Shown: positions 9,412 through 19,160, counted from the stretch's first letter. The stretch is 64,000 bases of DNA from Bacteroidales bacterium (GCA_025454755.1 JALONV010000021.1:1-64000); one strand, 5' to 3'. Made by a program: numbers and translations. The notes: generated by a model not told the origin, from the letters alone.

Positions 9412-10938
9412 CTATCCGCTTATAAACAAACTCTTACTCGAGAACTCCGGATCGCAAGTCAGATTCACCTTCAGCTTCCTCCATCCTGCTTCATCTCCAG
9501 GCGTGGGGATATGTGTGAGATGCACCTCACAGTCGCGGAGAAACTTCAGGTTTTCGAGAGCCATCTTGGCAGCGGGATTAGAGAGTGCGCTGATGCCGAG
9601 GACAATCAGTGTCTCATCAACATCGAGGCTCACCAGCTTGCCATCGAGAATATCTTTTTTCAGATGCTTCACCGAATCAATGATAGCTTCGGGGATCAGG
9701 TACATCTTATCGGGCAGGCCTGCCAGGTGCTTGGCAGCATTCAGTATAAGACTTGAAGATGCATGCAGAAGCGGTGAGTTCTTGCCTGTAAGGATAGTCC
9801 CGTCGTTCAGTTCTATGGCGGCCCCGCAGAAGATCCCGTCGTGACCCTTGCCGTTCTTCCCGGCATCACTGGCAGCCTGCCGCGCAGGAAGAACCACCCT
9901 GCGGTCTTCGGCTTTGGAACCGACTTTTATCATTATCATATTGATCCTGTCGAGTATCTCTTTTTCTGCTAGTCCCATAGCATATTCGACGGCACACCTG
10001 AAATATCTCCTGATTATCTCCTGGTACGATGCTTCGGTTATTAATTTATCGTTCACGATTCCTGCACTTGCCCGGTTCACTCCCATGTCGGTGGGCGACT
10101 GGTACATAGAACCGCCGCCCGTAATCTTCTCGATGATCCTTTTAAGCAGATGAAATGCTTCAATATCGCGGTTATAATTTACAGTCCTGATGTTATACGC
10201 TTTCAGGTGATGATCATCAATGAGGACTTTGTCGTCGAGATCGACGGTGGCGGCTTCATAGGCTATGTTCACCATATGATCTACCGGCAGATCCCATATG
10301 GGAAATGTTTCAAACTTTGCATATCCTGCCTTGACTCCCATTTTATATTCATGATACAGGTTGCATAAGCAGGTGGCAAGCTTGCCGCTTCCCGGACCAG
10401 GACCTGTGACAATCACAATGGGCTTAGTGGTTTCGATATATTCGTTTGCCCCATAACCCTGATCACTTACAATCAGGTCGACATCGGTGGGGTAGCCTTT
10501 TGTAGGATAATGAAGATATACCTTTATACCTCTCATCTCCAGCTTGTTCCTGAATGCTTTCGCCGGCGGCTGATTCTGGTAACGGGTTATCACTACTGCT
10601 TTTATATCGATACCCCACTCGCGGAAATCGTCTATTGTCTTCAGCGCATCGACATCATAGGTGATCCCGAAATCGGCTCTTACTTTTTTTCTTTCAATGG
10701 CGCCGGCATGGATGCAGAGGATCACATCGATATTCTCCTTCAGCATCTGCAGCAGCCGCATCTTTACATTCGGATCGAAACCCGGCAGCACCCTGGCAGC
10801 ATGTAAATCATAGAGGATCTTGCCACCGAACTCCAGGTAGAGCTTATGGTTGAAACGGTTCACTCTCTCAAGGATGGATGCTGTCTGTTCCTTAAGATAT
10901 TTCTCATTGTCAAATCCGATGCGGTCGGAAACACTCAT
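9412..10938 (-). CDS. DUF1846 family protein
   Basis: A 508-residue cytoplasmic protein, full length for DUF1846. Typical segments include FDNEKYLKEQTASIL at the N-terminus, a VTGPGPGSGKLATCL phosphate-binding-like loop near residue 195, and a long middle with GGGSMYQSPTDMGVNRASAGI. Structures of the family show a nucleotide-binding-like fold, but the reaction is unknown. The gene is monocistronic and is preceded by a gap that holds the remnant of another gene on the opposite strand. Confidence 0.88.
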   Translation of the reverse strand: MSVSDRIGFDNEKYLKEQTASILERVNRFNHKLYLEFGGKILYDLHAARVLPGFDPNVKMRLLQMLKENIDVILCIHAGAIERKKVRADFGITYDVDALKTIDDFREWGIDIKAVVITRYQNQPPAKAFRNKLEMRGIKVYLHYPTKGYPTDVDLIVSDQGYGANEYIETTKPIVIVTGPGPGSGKLATCLCNLYHEYKMGVKAGYAKFETFPIWDLPVDHMVNIAYEAATVDLDDKVLIDDHHLKAYNIRTVNYNRDIEAFHLLKRIIEKITGGGSMYQSPTDMGVNRASAGIVNDKLITEASYQEIIRRYFRCAVEYAMGLAEKEILDRINMIMIKVGSKAEDRRVVLPARQAASDAGKNGKGHDGIFCGAAIELNDGTILTGKNSPLLHASSSLILNAAKHLAGLPDKMYLIPEAIIDSVKHLKKDILDGKLVSLDVDETLIVLGISALSNPAAKMALENLKFLRDCEVHLTHIPTPGDEAGWRKLKVNLTCDPEFSSKSLFISG

Positions 10939-11014
10939 CTTACTTCACTGAAATAAATTTTCCAGATTATGATACAGCCATCAATATTAGCATTTTTTTC
11001 TGTTCACTATATTC

Positions 11015-11152
11015 ATGTTGATATCTAAAAAAATCAATTGGGATGGCTGTAATGACACTGGGGAAAAAGTTCCCGAAGGCATTTATTACTGCCGGCTGGT
11101 CATCAACGGCCAGGTCTCCGGCATAAAAAGGATTTTGGTTGCCGGGAAGTAA
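11015..11152 (+). pseudogene. C-terminal fragment of a FlgD-like / T9SS-type sorting domain protein
   Basis: A 45-residue reading frame reads NWDGCNDTGEKVPEGIYY and then CRLVINGQVSGIKRILVAGK. This is the last strands of a FlgD-type Ig or type IX secretion C-terminal domain (the classical pattern is WDG.N..G..V..G.Y.Y.L). The ATG at 11015 is incidental. The upstream part of such a protein is absent; a divergent gene and AT-rich sequence precede it. It is best read as a gene remnant. Confidence 0.6.
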
Positions 11153-11201
11153 GTCTTGCAGTCCTATAATCGCCTGTAGCAGGTTACCAATAGCCGGTCA
11201 T

Positions 11202-12158
11202 CTATTCGCACTTCAGATTCTTTCTTTCAGCTTTTGATGCTTCGAGAAAAGCTCCGAACATGGAATTTTTAAATGAAGCGCATGCATCTGCTGTTTGTCC
11301 TTTTCCTGACTGGGCAAGACCAAGCTGAAAGAAGAATTTTGCCTTTGCTTCGGCTACACCTGTCTCCAGGTCGAGACCTTTCTTTGCATATTCCAGACCG
11401 CTGTCGAAATTCTTCTTCTTATTATATACATCGGCAAGGAAGTAAAAGAGATCCTTGTCGTCACCATATTTTGATGCCTTGTTTAGAAGTGAGAGGGCAT
11501 CATCAAGTTTTTCGGCCTGATTGGCTTTTGACCCGGCAGCGCGGAAATATCCAAGTGCCTGTGAGGATGCCTGTTTTATTTTTGTTGTATCATTTGCAAC
11601 TTTGAGCTTTTCGATGTACAGATCGATTGATTGCTCAAAAGATGCTGCATTATCCTGTTTAAGGTATATGAGTGCCTTGTTATAGTAAGCACTTACAAAG
11701 CCGGGATTTATTGCCAGGAGGCTGTCGAATGTAACAAGCGCCTTATCGAATTCATTCTGGCTAAAATATCCTGTAGCCTGTATGTTATAAGCCTGTACAA
11801 GAAGTTTGGTTGTATTATCTTTGTGCGTCTGTGTACCATATTTTTCTGCAATGGCTACAGCATTTTTTGCAGCTTTCATGATTTCCGGAGCAGGTTTCTT
11901 CTCAGTTGCAGCTGCAGATGCAACTTTTATGTACAATCCGGGCAGAACCTTACTTGCCTTTTCTTTAAGGTCTGCAGTTTCAGCTCCGACCTGATCAGCC
12001 AGGGTTATTGCCTTTTCAAATGCCGTGATGGCAGTTACTGCATCAGTTTGTGCAGCCTTGGCACCTTCATTGTATGCGGCAACTACAGCATTGCGGTCCT
12101 GTGCACTTATGATAGTTACAAATAAAGTCGCAACAATGATTAAAATTATCTTCTTCAT
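11202..12158 (-). CDS. Exported TPR-repeat protein
   Basis: A 318-residue protein with a signal peptide (MKKIILIIVATLFVTIISAQ), so it is periplasmic or surface-facing. The mature part consists of tetratricopeptide-like helical pairs from about residue 25 to the end; the clearest are around 125-165 (NPGFVSAYYNKALIYLKQ) and 225-265. Such proteins act as scaffolds, and no specific partner is indicated here. It is monocistronic. Confidence 0.8.
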   Translation of the reverse strand: MKKIILIIVATLFVTIISAQDRNAVVAAYNEGAKAAQTDAVTAITAFEKAITLADQVGAETADLKEKASKVLPGLYIKVASAAATEKKPAPEIMKAAKNAVAIAEKYGTQTHKDNTTKLLVQAYNIQATGYFSQNEFDKALVTFDSLLAINPGFVSAYYNKALIYLKQDNAASFEQSIDLYIEKLKVANDTTKIKQASSQALGYFRAAGSKANQAEKLDDALSLLNKASKYGDDKDLFYFLADVYNKKKNFDSGLEYAKKGLDLETGVAEAKAKFFFQLGLAQSGKGQTADACASFKNSMFGAFLEASKAERKNLKCE

Positions 12159-12307
12159 AGAAATGATACTGGTTAATATTCAGATTAATGGTCAATTTTT
12201 AAACCCGGTAAATATAGAAAAATAAATTTGACGTGCAATCTTCCTCAATTGCTTTTTGGATCAGAGTTTAATACCTTTGAGTGTAATTCCGGTTAATATA
12301 TAATTTT

Positions 12308-12661
12308 ATGACAAATAAGATCTTATACTGGCTGCCGAGGATCCTCGCGATCTTCGCTATTCTTTTAATGATGATGTTTTCCTTTGATGTTTTCAGCGGA
12401 GAAGGATCAATCGGAAAAAAGCTTCTCGGGTTCCTCGCACACAACATCCCCGTATTTATTCTGATCATTGTGCTTGTAATTGCCTGGAAATATGAGGTCA
12501 TCGGGGGTGCGATTTTCATAGTGCTCTCGGTAGCAATGGCCATTTACTTCAAGGCTTTCTCGGGAAATGCAGGTTCATTGGCGATCGTTTCACCCTTCTT
12601 TCTTACAGGTGTTTTGTTTATTCTCCATCAACTTCTGAAAGGCAAGGAAAAACAGGAGTAG
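12308..12661 (+). CDS. Small four-helix membrane protein of unknown function
   Basis: A 117-residue protein with four predicted membrane helices at about residues 10-28, 45-63, 66-84 and 92-110, and a short lysine-rich tail. It lacks a cleavable signal peptide. I recognise the general type (small Bacteroidota membrane proteins without assigned function) but not a specific role. The next gene starts 99 bases later, with its own promoter in between. Confidence 0.7.
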   Translation: MTNKILYWLPRILAIFAILLMMMFSFDVFSGEGSIGKKLLGFLAHNIPVFILIIVLVIAWKYEVIGGAIFIVLSVAMAIYFKAFSGNAGSLAIVSPFFLTGVLFILHQLLKGKEKQE

Positions 12662-12669
12662 GTAAAGAC

Positions 12670-12712
12670 GTCATACCTTCACACCGTCATACCGTTGCAC
12701 CATTGTACTGTT
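12670..12712. repeat. ACCGT-type repeat upstream of the helicase gene
   Basis: Units ataccttc, acaccgtc, ataccgtt, gcaccatt and gtactgtt follow one another with a period of about 8. The TTG at 12695-12697 inside this tract forms the -33 box of a promoter for the downstream helicase. Confidence 0.65.
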
Positions 12713-12725
12713 TTTACTACCTTTG
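12695..12725 (+). promoter_or_regulatory. Bacteroidota-type promoter for the DEAD-box helicase
   Basis: TTG (12695-12697), a 20-base spacer and TACCTTTG (12718-12725) match the Bacteroidota sigma-A pattern of a -33 TTTG-like box and a -7 TAnnTTTG box. The GTG start of the helicase is 35 bases downstream. Confidence 0.55.
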
Positions 12726-12760
12726 CCTTTTCTTTCATAACAATAAATTCACCTGCATAA

Positions 12761-14011
12761 GTGTTATTCGACGAATTTGACCTGAATCCGGAGCTGCTGG
12801 AATCAATAGAGTACATGGGCTTCAGGGAAACAACCCCCATTCAGGAAAAAGCCATTCCTGTTATCCTGACAGGCAGTGACCTGATAGCCTGCGCCCAGAC
12901 AGGCACCGGAAAAACAGGAGCATACCTGATCCCGGTTATGGACCATATTTCCGTGAAGCGAACCGGGCACACTCATATGCTCATTCTTGTTCCTACCCGT
13001 GAACTGGCAATTCAGATCGATCACCAGATACAGGGGCTGGCATATACACTGAACATTACATCCCTGGCTGTTTACGGCGGAGGTGATGGCAGCGGATGGG
13101 ATCAGGAGAAAGTAGCTCTCTCGAAAGGAGCGGATATCATCGTAGCCACACCGGGCAGACTGATCTCGCATCTCAACCAGGGATATGTGAAGTTCAATCA
13201 GATAGAGGTACTGGTCCTTGATGAAGCCGACAGGATGCTTGATATCGGATTTTATGACGATATCATGCATATAATCTCCTATCTGCCGAAGAAACGTCAG
13301 ACACTTATGCTGAGCGCCACCATGCCTCCCAAAATAAGGTCGCTGTCGAAGCATATTATGAAGAGTCCTGTCGAGATAGCACTTGAAATGTCGAAGCCGG
13401 CAGATGGAGTCTTGCAGGCTGTTTACAGGCTGGGCGACAATCAAAAGCTGCCTCTTATAAAAAGTCTGCTGGCAGATAATCCTTCCTATGCCAGCATCCT
13501 GATATTCAGCTCGACAAAGAAAAAAGTATATGAGATTGTGAGGGAACTGCGTTCGAAAGATTTCCTGGTAAAAGGCATCTCATCGGATCTCGAACAGAAA
13601 GAAAGGGAAGAAACGCTTGCAGGGTTTAAGGCTCATAAGACACGTGTGCTGGTAGCTACGGATGTTCTGAGCCGGGGGATAGATATAAAGGATATAGATC
13701 TTGTGATAAACTATGATGTGCCGTCTGATGCCGAGGATTATGTTCACAGGGTTGGCCGCACGGCACGAGCTGAAGCTACAGGCTCAGCAGTGACACTTGT
13801 TAGCAAGGCTGATAACCACAGGATGGAGCGTATAGAAAAGCTGATTGGCTATAAGGTCACTACTGCACCTCTGCCCTCTTTCATCGCCGACACTCATATT
13901 AAGATCCACCCTCATCATCCCTCTCAGAAAAAATCTGAAAAGGGTGACTTCAAAAAGAGGCGCAACAATAAATTCAGAAGAAAGAGAACCAGCGACAGGA
14001 ACGATAAATAA
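12761..14011 (+). CDS. DEAD-box ATP-dependent RNA helicase, RhlE-like
   Basis: A 416-residue RNA helicase with all core motifs in order: Q motif (GFRETTPIQEKAIP), motif I AQTGTGKT, Ia PTRELA, TPGR, DEAD, SAT, and the C-terminal RecA lobe with ATDVLSRGID and HRVGRTAR. A short basic tail rich in lysine and arginine follows residue 385, typical of RhlE-type helicases that remodel rRNA or mRNA. The start is GTG at 12761, directly before LFDEFDL. It is read from the promoter at 12695-12725. Confidence 0.93.
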   Translation: MLFDEFDLNPELLESIEYMGFRETTPIQEKAIPVILTGSDLIACAQTGTGKTGAYLIPVMDHISVKRTGHTHMLILVPTRELAIQIDHQIQGLAYTLNITSLAVYGGGDGSGWDQEKVALSKGADIIVATPGRLISHLNQGYVKFNQIEVLVLDEADRMLDIGFYDDIMHIISYLPKKRQTLMLSATMPPKIRSLSKHIMKSPVEIALEMSKPADGVLQAVYRLGDNQKLPLIKSLLADNPSYASILIFSSTKKKVYEIVRELRSKDFLVKGISSDLEQKEREETLAGFKAHKTRVLVATDVLSRGIDIKDIDLVINYDVPSDAEDYVHRVGRTARAEATGSAVTLVSKADNHRMERIEKLIGYKVTTAPLPSFIADTHIKIHPHHPSQKKSEKGDFKKRRNNKFRRKRTSDRNDK

Positions 14012-14106
14012 GCGTTCTGCATTAATTTATTACTCGCCAAAATCCTTTGTTCATATGCCTTCGGCGAGCTCGTCAGGCTTACGCCTTCCCCGGTTCTTTT
14101 GCTCCT

Positions 14107-14868
14107 TTATTTTCTTTGTTCATTTTTTGCTCGCCCAAAAAATAAACCAAAAAAGGGCGCCGGAAAAGCAAAGACAATAATTCTGAGGTTATTAAACAAC
14201 CACGAAGCCTTTAACTTGTGTCCGTTACCAGGTATCTCCACCCAAAAGTTTTCTCGTATACGAATATGATACTCAATGCTTAATTTGTTAAGATACTCCA
14301 GCCATTTGTCCCCCACAAACTCTCCGTCGTCCAGCAGGCATTCAATACTACCGGATCCGAACAGCCTGATGAAGAGTTCCATTGAATCTATCCGTTCCTG
14401 TATTGAAGAGTTCCCGAATTTGAGCATTATATGGAACAGAATAGGAAAGGCTACTCCCTTATATACGATGCCAAGAGTAAGGATGTTTATGTTCTTAGTA
14501 CCGAACTTCCAGTTAGTCCTGTCCAGAACCATCCTGTATGGTTGTTCATGGGGCAGCAAAGCAAATATAAATCTTGCGACCAGGTCTGAGTCAAATGAAT
14601 ACTCTGATATAAATCTCTGTATCCTTCGCAATGACGACTCAGCTTTAACACCTGAGTCAAATCCAAAGGCCAGCTTTTCGAAGCAGAGAGTCTGCACCTT
14701 GCATAACGCACTGATAAATAAGCCAAAGAACTTTATACGTGCCAGATTCATTTTGTCACCAAAGAACTCTTTCAACGTATCAGATAAAACTGTAACTTTG
14801 TTTTCAACCTTGATTTTCATAGTCGGAAATAGTATTGGTAGTACATTTTTCAACATATTGAATATCAA
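14107..14868 (-). pseudogene. IS4-like DDE transposase, truncated
   Basis: The first roughly 230 residues resemble an IS4-type transposase, with a helical N-terminal domain, a first catalytic aspartate in MVLDRTNWKFG, and a second in LLDDGEFVGDKWL. The reading frame then runs into a repeated non-coding hairpin sequence (tail IIVFAFPAPFFGLFFGRAKNEQRK is read from that repeat) and stops. IS4 enzymes are usually 350-400 residues, so the last third, with the catalytic glutamate, is missing. No inverted terminal repeats or target duplication could be identified around it. Confidence 0.78.
14110..14183. repeat. Copy of a hairpin repeat ending in the transposase gene
   Basis: About 65 bases match the sequence at 54.54 kb almost base for base. 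They contain an imperfect stem (gttcattttttg / caaaaaataaac) with loop ctcgcc, then caaaaaagggcgccgga and gcaaagacaat. The transposase reading frame ends within it, suggesting that the repeat joined or truncated the insertion sequence. Confidence 0.7.
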
Positions 14869-14930
14869 GGTTTTATATTAATAAAAGAACGTGTATTTAT
14901 TAACAATATTAATATATAATATTAACAATC

Positions 14931-14952
14931 AACGCGTTAGCGTTTTTTGTCA
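14931..14952. terminator. Small hairpin with T tract upstream of the transposase remnant
   Basis: A five-base stem (aacgc/gcgtt) with loop gtta is followed by a run of Ts. It could be a terminator reading rightward, but no plus-strand gene precedes it. It may mark the old end of the insertion sequence. Confidence 0.35.
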
Positions 14953-15089
14953 TGTACTAAATGCAAATTATATAAATATTTCGTTATATTTCTTCCAGTT
15001 TGTGAAGATAGGGTATTAAAATAGTGTCCAGACTTATAAGTTCAGCCCTTTCTGGAGCTGGCTCAATATAATTTTACATCAAAATCAAT

Positions 15090-15983
15090 ATGAAAAGGTC
15101 AATCGTGTTTTTTATCTGTACACTCATACTGTTCGGTTCAATAACCGCACAGAAGGTCGGTTATTCAATATTGAAAGGCAAATATTTTGGCCAGAAAACT
15201 CCCGGCAAAACACCGGAAGTGTTTGCTGACGGGATAGTTTCGGTATCCGGTGCAAAATATATTATCATCTCATTTTCAGGCAGTATGGATGAATTTTACC
15301 TTTATAGCTGGAATGGAAATAAAGCAGAGCTGCTGTTCAGCAAAATTGATAACGGCGTTTGGGCATCTCTTCAGGACGCCGGTTTTGCAAAGGGTTATAA
15401 AGCATGGGAACCTCATATCACCTATAAAGGCGATATGATATTCTTTATCTGGGACAAACCCTTGATAACAGGTGGACAAGAAACACCCTTTAAAATCTGG
15501 GTTAGTAAAAGAACTCCAGAAGGCTGGAGCGAGCCAGATTATGAAGGGATTGGGATGTTTGTCAGTTCAGACAGGGAGGGTAATATTTACACAACCGACA
15601 TGACTTCGATAATGACAACCGGAAAAACATATTTAGCTAAAGTCAAGGTTGAAAATGGCAAGTTTATAGCCTACGAAAAATTGCAGATTCCGGAATTTTA
15701 TGGATCACAGGCACATCCTTGTATTGCACCTGATGGAAGTTACATCCTATTTGATGTTGATAGCGGTCATCACCTCTTTGTTTCATTTATCAATTGCCAA
15801 ACCACGCATGACGATTTTCCAGTTCTCTCAGGTCCATACCTTGGACAGACTCCTCCCGGGTCGGCCCCAAAAGTATTTGCCTCCGGAATTGTTTCTACAA
15901 GCATGGTTAACCATAGTTGTATAACTGTATCGCCGGATGGAACTGAAATTTACTGGATTGAATCAAAAATTATTGAAGATTAG
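15090..15983 (+). CDS. Exported PD40/TolB-like beta-propeller protein with a hybrid C-terminus
   Basis: A 297-residue exported protein with a signal peptide ending in SITAQ. The sequence reads as WD40-like PD40 blades (IAPDGSYILFDVD near 215-230 and VSPDGTEIYW near 280). The opening motif GKYFGQKTPGKTPEVFADGIVS (about residues 29-50) recurs near residues 247-268 as GPYLGQTPPGSAPKVFASGIVS. This second, N-terminal-type segment sits where the normal C-terminal part should be, so the gene looks like a fusion of two paralogues. The role of these PD40 proteins is unknown. Confidence 0.7.
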   Translation: MKRSIVFFICTLILFGSITAQKVGYSILKGKYFGQKTPGKTPEVFADGIVSVSGAKYIIISFSGSMDEFYLYSWNGNKAELLFSKIDNGVWASLQDAGFAKGYKAWEPHITYKGDMIFFIWDKPLITGGQETPFKIWVSKRTPEGWSEPDYEGIGMFVSSDREGNIYTTDMTSIMTTGKTYLAKVKVENGKFIAYEKLQIPEFYGSQAHPCIAPDGSYILFDVDSGHHLFVSFINCQTTHDDFPVLSGPYLGQTPPGSAPKVFASGIVSTSMVNHSCITVSPDGTEIYWIESKIIED

Positions 15984-16016
15984 ATGCCTAATGAGTAATT
16001 TAAAAATCATAAAAAA

Positions 16017-16879
16017 ATGAAGAATATTTGTCTATTAACAATTTTTAGTTTACTGATTGTATCATGCAATCAAGAGAATAACAATAATATTGCCTACAGA
16101 ATCAGCGAGAAAGATCTGATCCCCGAGGGAATCACCTATTCTTCAACTACCAACTCCTTCTATCTGAGCAGTATTTTTAAAACAAAAATTATTCAGATTG
16201 ATGCTGAAACGGGAGAATTCAAAGATTTTATACCATCCGATTTGCTGAATCTGAGTTTTCTGGGATTATTTGTGGATGAAACCCGCAACCATCTTTGGGC
16301 ATGTGGAATTATGAGTCAAAATGACAATACAGAATCAATGGTTTCTAAATTTAATTTGATTACAGGCGAATTGCTAAAAACATATTCATATTCCGATACA
16401 GTCTCAAATACCTATAACGATCTGGTTCAGGATGGTGAAGGTAATGTGTACTTCACCGATTCTGACGGACAGTGTGTCTGTAAAATTGATATCCGGACCG
16501 ATTCAGTCACTGTTTTTTTCGATGGGATTGAAATATTGCACCCGAACGGAATTACAATTTCACCTGATAATAAATACCTCTATGTAGCATCGAATGATAA
16601 GGGCATCAGGGTACTCGACATCGGAAAGCGGAAGAAACAAGGAGTGATGTTAAAATAGCCCGGTATTATCTTGACAACACCGGGACAAAAATTACCGGGA
16701 TGAAAATAATCGATCAGGACAATTCCAACTTTGATATACCAACCACATTTACAATAGTTAAAAACAATATTTATTGTTTAGCAAATAGCCAGTTATGGAA
16801 TATCAGTTCCGGCGATATGAAAATAATCAAGCCCGAAAACCTGAAAGAAGTACTGATTTTAAGATACAGAATAAACTAA
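16017..16879 (+). pseudogene. SMP-30/gluconolactonase-like beta-propeller lipoprotein, frameshifted
   Basis: A lipoprotein signal (LLIVSC) is followed by an SMP-30/NHL-like propeller (EGITYSSTTNSFYLSSI, then HPNGITISPDNKYLYVAS). The first frame stops at 16658. A second frame continues the same fold to 16879, ending with IPTTFTIVKNNIYCLANSQLWNI-type and KLKEVLILR-like family ends. Judging from the family, some tens of residues around the join are also missing, so this is a small deletion with frameshift. The 34-base gap after the PD40 gene suggests the two were co-transcribed. Confidence 0.75.
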
Positions 16880-16889
16880 ATTTTGGGTT

Positions 16890-19040
16890 CTATTTCTTTA
16901 CTCCCATCTCATCAAGCAGGAAGCCAGCATTACCAAACTTCTCCGTGACAAAGAGTACATACCTCATATCCACTGAAATGCATCGCTGGAGGGCATAATC
17001 ATATTTCCAGTCGCTTATCATTGCCTCATAATTTCCATCAAAAGCAACTCCAATGATCTCGCCTCCTGCATTCATAACCGGGCTGCCACTGTTTCCTCCT
17101 GTTATATCACACTGGTTCAGAAAAGCAACCGGAACATCATTTAATACAGGATCTTTCCATCTGCCGAAATCCTTCTTTTCTTCAAGAGCGACAAGCTCTG
17201 CAGGTGCATCAAATGGCTCCACTCCCGTGTTTTTGTCCACTACTCCCTGAAGTGTGGTAAACGGATAGTACCAGACAGCATCTGCCGGTTTGTACCCCTT
17301 TACAGGCCCCCATGTAAACCTTATTGTACCACTTGCATCAGGATACATCTTTGTTCCTTTCCATTCATACAGGGCATCCATGTAGTCCGTCCTGAGGGCA
17401 GTTACATTTGCTGAAAAAACTTCAGTAACCTTATTGATCTCTTCCGACATAGGGTATATGCCCGCAGCAAGCTGAATGAATGGATCTCCTGCCTTTTCAA
17501 TATCAGCAGACGATTTCCCAACAAGGTTTTTTGCAAATTCGAGATCTTTCATCTTAGTCGAGGAGTATGCTTCATCAACCCATTGATCCGGGGTCTTACC
17601 TGAACCGTAAAGAATGCCCTCTAATCCTGTAATACGCTGACCTCCTGGTAATTCTGCCACCATTTTCAGGGTACGAACCAGCAATGCCTTATCAAGTGGT
17701 TCAAAATAGTTATTATATGCATAAACCAGTCCTTCTGCGAATTCTTTAAGGGTTTCATCAGTAAGTCCGGGCTGCCTCTCATCTACCGGCTTCTCCATCT
17801 CTTTGCTGATATAGTATATCTGACTGGCAACATTTAGCAATGTACCTGAAAGACCCTGAAGAACACCAAACACGTTATCTCTCTCCTTTGTCTTTTCTAT
17901 TAAATCGTATTGAGCTTTTTCTTTCGACAGATTATCAGCATATTTTGCTTTCCGTTCAGGAGTGCTGTTTGCCCATGCCAGGTATTCTTTTTCAAAATCA
18001 ATCTTATATTGCAAAAAATGAGTTTTCTTCATACCATCGACTTTCCCCTGGTAGTTTTTCATCACATTTGCAAGCCCTTTGATAAGGGAAGCCACTTTCA
18101 GCTCTCCGGCAGGATCATTTCTGGTAAGTTCCTGGGCCAGTGAAATGATTTCACCATAGTTTTTTATGGTGAAGGGATAGGCGAACTCCTGGTTCCATCT
18201 GACCGAGTTTGATGAACGATACCGGGTTGTGAAGCCCGGATATCCCATAATGAAATTGAAGTCGCCTTCTTTTAGGTTACCCTGTGCAACTTTTAGCCAT
18301 ACAGGCGGCTTGTAGGGAATATTTTCAGCATTAAACTCCCTTCCCTGTCCGTCAGGACTGACATAGACTCTCAGGAAAGAGAAGTCTCCTGTATGCCTGG
18401 GCCACATCCAGTTATCCGTCTCGCCCCCATATACGCCAATGGATGACGGCGGACAATAAACAATCCTGATATCCTTGAAGACTTTATATGTGTACTTAAT
18501 GTATTGTTCCCCGTCATACAAAGGAACGACTACCGACTCGTGATCACTTTCTTTTTCATTTTCCGGCCTGGTCATTTCTGAAATGCACAGATTCATTTTC
18601 CTGTCTTTTTCAACAGGATCAGAAATCCCTTTGGTTGCTTCCAGAACTTCACCGGTGACATCCTTCATCGTGATCATAAGCCGGGCCTGGTAACCCGGGG
18701 CCTGGATTTCGGCTGAATGTTCTCTGGCCAGGAATCCATTGGTCAGATAATCGTTGGTAACACTGGAAGCCCTCTGGAGTGCGCCAAAGGCTACATGATG
18801 GTTGGTTACTATCAGTCCTTCAGATGATACAAATGAAGCTGAACCTCCTCCAAGCTGAAGGATGGCGTCAGCCAGACAGGGCTTATCAGGACTATATATC
18901 TTTTCCACGGGAATCATAAGTCCCTTTTTGGCGAGGTCAAGCTGCCCAAGTTGAGTCAGCATCCACATACCCTCCTGAGCGAACGAAGAGGATACAGATA
19001 AGATGCAAAAAATCAGGATGATAAGTTGTTTTTTCATCAT
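16890..19040 (-). CDS. S46 family dipeptidyl peptidase (DPP7/DPP11-like)
   Basis: A 716-residue exported serine peptidase. After a signal peptide ending in SSFAQ come GMWMLTQL, then TNHHVAFGAL with the catalytic histidine (residues 81-82), and near the C-terminus GGNSGSPVMN with the nucleophilic serine. The C-terminal end DMRYVLFVTEKFG is family-typical. These periplasmic enzymes remove dipeptides from peptides in proteolytic Bacteroidota. I cannot separate DPP7 (hydrophobic) from DPP11 (acidic) specificity by eye. Start codons at 19040 and 19037 are equivalent choices. It converges with the propeller gene, 10 bases away. Confidence 0.93.
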   Translation of the reverse strand: MMKKQLIILIFCILSVSSSFAQEGMWMLTQLGQLDLAKKGLMIPVEKIYSPDKPCLADAILQLGGGSASFVSSEGLIVTNHHVAFGALQRASSVTNDYLTNGFLAREHSAEIQAPGYQARLMITMKDVTGEVLEATKGISDPVEKDRKMNLCISEMTRPENEKESDHESVVVPLYDGEQYIKYTYKVFKDIRIVYCPPSSIGVYGGETDNWMWPRHTGDFSFLRVYVSPDGQGREFNAENIPYKPPVWLKVAQGNLKEGDFNFIMGYPGFTTRYRSSNSVRWNQEFAYPFTIKNYGEIISLAQELTRNDPAGELKVASLIKGLANVMKNYQGKVDGMKKTHFLQYKIDFEKEYLAWANSTPERKAKYADNLSKEKAQYDLIEKTKERDNVFGVLQGLSGTLLNVASQIYYISKEMEKPVDERQPGLTDETLKEFAEGLVYAYNNYFEPLDKALLVRTLKMVAELPGGQRITGLEGILYGSGKTPDQWVDEAYSSTKMKDLEFAKNLVGKSSADIEKAGDPFIQLAAGIYPMSEEINKVTEVFSANVTALRTDYMDALYEWKGTKMYPDASGTIRFTWGPVKGYKPADAVWYYPFTTLQGVVDKNTGVEPFDAPAELVALEEKKDFGRWKDPVLNDVPVAFLNQCDITGGNSGSPVMNAGGEIIGVAFDGNYEAMISDWKYDYALQRCISVDMRYVLFVTEKFGNAGFLLDEMGVKK

Positions 19041-19160
19041 ACTTAGTTTTTGTAAATTAAATTCAGTGAGAATACAATTATTTTAGTTTTCCATTCTATA
19101 TGAACAAAGTTACACTGTCCCGATCACCGGTTAGCGTAATGACCAATTAAACAAAATTGT

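Noticed and set aside
12803-13444. Long open frame opposite the DEAD-box helicase
   Set aside because: Antisense shadow; cysteine/arginine-rich low-quality composition and no plausible start signal.
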